Shown here piece after piece: positions 14,113 through 14,428 of a DNA stretch of 14,428 bases. The stretch lies in the NCBI GenBank assembly GCA_910578235.1, contig CAJTPP010000071.1, positions 1-14,428 on the forward strand, in the 5' to 3' direction. The notes under the pieces are model-generated. The model saw only the letters and a program-made list of their open reading frames with translations, made no database searches and was not told the origin of the DNA. The position numbers were made by a program, and so were the translations under genes. The stretch is from an uncultured Clostridia bacterium (GTDB taxonomy: Bacteria; Bacillota; Clostridia; UBA1381). Every line of letters starts with the position of its first letter. The first letter of the stretch is position 1.

Positions 14113-14188
14113 TGGAGCTGGTGATGGGACTCGAACCCCCGACCTGCTGATTACAAATCAGCTGCTCTACCAATTGAGCTACACCAGC
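14113..14188 (-). tRNA. tRNA-Thr (anticodon TGT)
   Basis: A 76-nt cloverleaf with acceptor GCTGGTG/CACCAGC, discriminator T and encoded CCA. The anticodon loop TTTGTAA gives TGT, reading ACA codons. The T-arm stem GGGGG/CCCAT has a G-A mismatch at its second pair and a G-T at its first, slightly weakening that stem. Confidence 0.95.
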
Positions 14189-14373
14189 ATATACATTTTA
14201 CACGTTACATAACTGTTTAACATAATGCTAATACGTCCAAAGCTAACATCAAATATACTATATCTATTTTTTCATTCCGCAAAAATTATCTATACATATT
14301 TGATAGTTAAAGCTTACTGCCTGCGCACTAAATAGTCAGCGACAGTTTTCACATACTTTATGAAAACAAGTTA
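14189..14373. other. Spacer between tRNA-Val and tRNA-Thr
   Basis: This 185-nt AT-rich gap contains no open reading frame of note. A 7-bp inverted repeat GTTTTCA/TGAAAAC (14345-14367) follows tRNA-Val but lacks a T-run. No strong promoter for tRNA-Thr was found, so the tRNAs may be read through from upstream or use a weak promoter here. Confidence 0.4.
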
Positions 14374-14428
14374 TGGTGGGAGTTACAGGGCTCGAACCTG
14401 TGACATCCTGCTTGTAAGGCAGACGCTC
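14374..14428 (-). tRNA. tRNA-Val (anticodon TAC), 3' part; 5' end outside the window
   Basis: The visible 55 nt hold the end of the D-arm region (GAGC), the anticodon stem-loop with CTTACAA (anticodon TAC), a T arm ACAGG-TTCGAGC-CCTGT and the acceptor 3' strand AACTCCC-A-CCA. The missing 5' acceptor strand would be GGGAGTT. Confidence 0.92.

Noticed and set aside
13994..14212. Plus-strand open frame of 72 codons over the tRNA genes
   Set aside because: It is antisense to tRNA-Tyr and tRNA-Thr. Pieces such as GAGDGTRTPDLLITNQLLYQLSY are well-known false peptides from tRNA complements.

Overview
The window looks like chromosomal DNA of a low-to-mid G+C anaerobic member of Bacillota, class Clostridia. 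The signs are strong GGAGG-type ribosome binding sites, oxygen-sensitive pyruvate formate-lyase with its radical-SAM activase, a YesM/YesN two-component pair beside an LplB-type sugar permease, and CCA-encoding tRNA genes. I cannot name a species. No insertion sequence, prophage or CRISPR array was seen. Most of it is housekeeping or metabolic, with one gene (the GNAT acetyltransferase) that looks acquired.

Layout. (1) 1-3380: the 5' end of a carbohydrate ABC permease on the minus strand. It is divergent from a plus-strand operon encoding an AraC-type response regulator and a YesM-type sensor kinase, which ends at a strong hairpin. (2) 3389-7333, minus strand: pflB, pflA and an exported ComEC-like metallo-beta-lactamase-fold hydrolase. 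They lie behind a clear sigma-A-type promoter, with a stable hairpin between pflB and pflA. (3) 7555-7812: an HPr-like phosphocarrier whose position 46 is Arg instead of Ser, with its own terminator immediately before the pfl promoter. (4) 8068-8577: a GNAT acetyltransferase in AT-rich flanks. (5) 8782-13291, minus strand: four genes in the order Na+/Pi cotransporter with PhoU-like domain, PhoP/PhoB-type regulator, PhoR-type kinase, and cell-wall amidase, followed by a terminator. (6) 13384-13857: a hypoxanthine/uracil-DNA glycosylase with its own promoter. (7) 13992-14428: tRNA-Tyr, tRNA-Thr and the 3' part of tRNA-Val, all on the minus strand.

How the parts work together. The first module is a typical sugar-uptake control system: the YesM-like kinase senses an extracellular signal, and the YesN-like regulator probably controls the divergent transporter. 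The pfl block converts pyruvate plus CoA to acetyl-CoA and formate. The four-gene block reads as a phosphate-response unit. Upstream of it lie five hexamers spaced exactly 11 bp apart; two are TTTACA, which fits the Bacillus PhoP-box consensus, and they end at a TATAAT. The regulator may therefore control its own operon, phosphate uptake and a cell-wall hydrolase. This is the most interesting regulatory hypothesis here, and it rests on sequence pattern and gene order only.

No gene-free stretch exceeds about 300 bases. The largest gaps (203-456, 7813-8067, 8578-8781 and 14189-14373) are described below.
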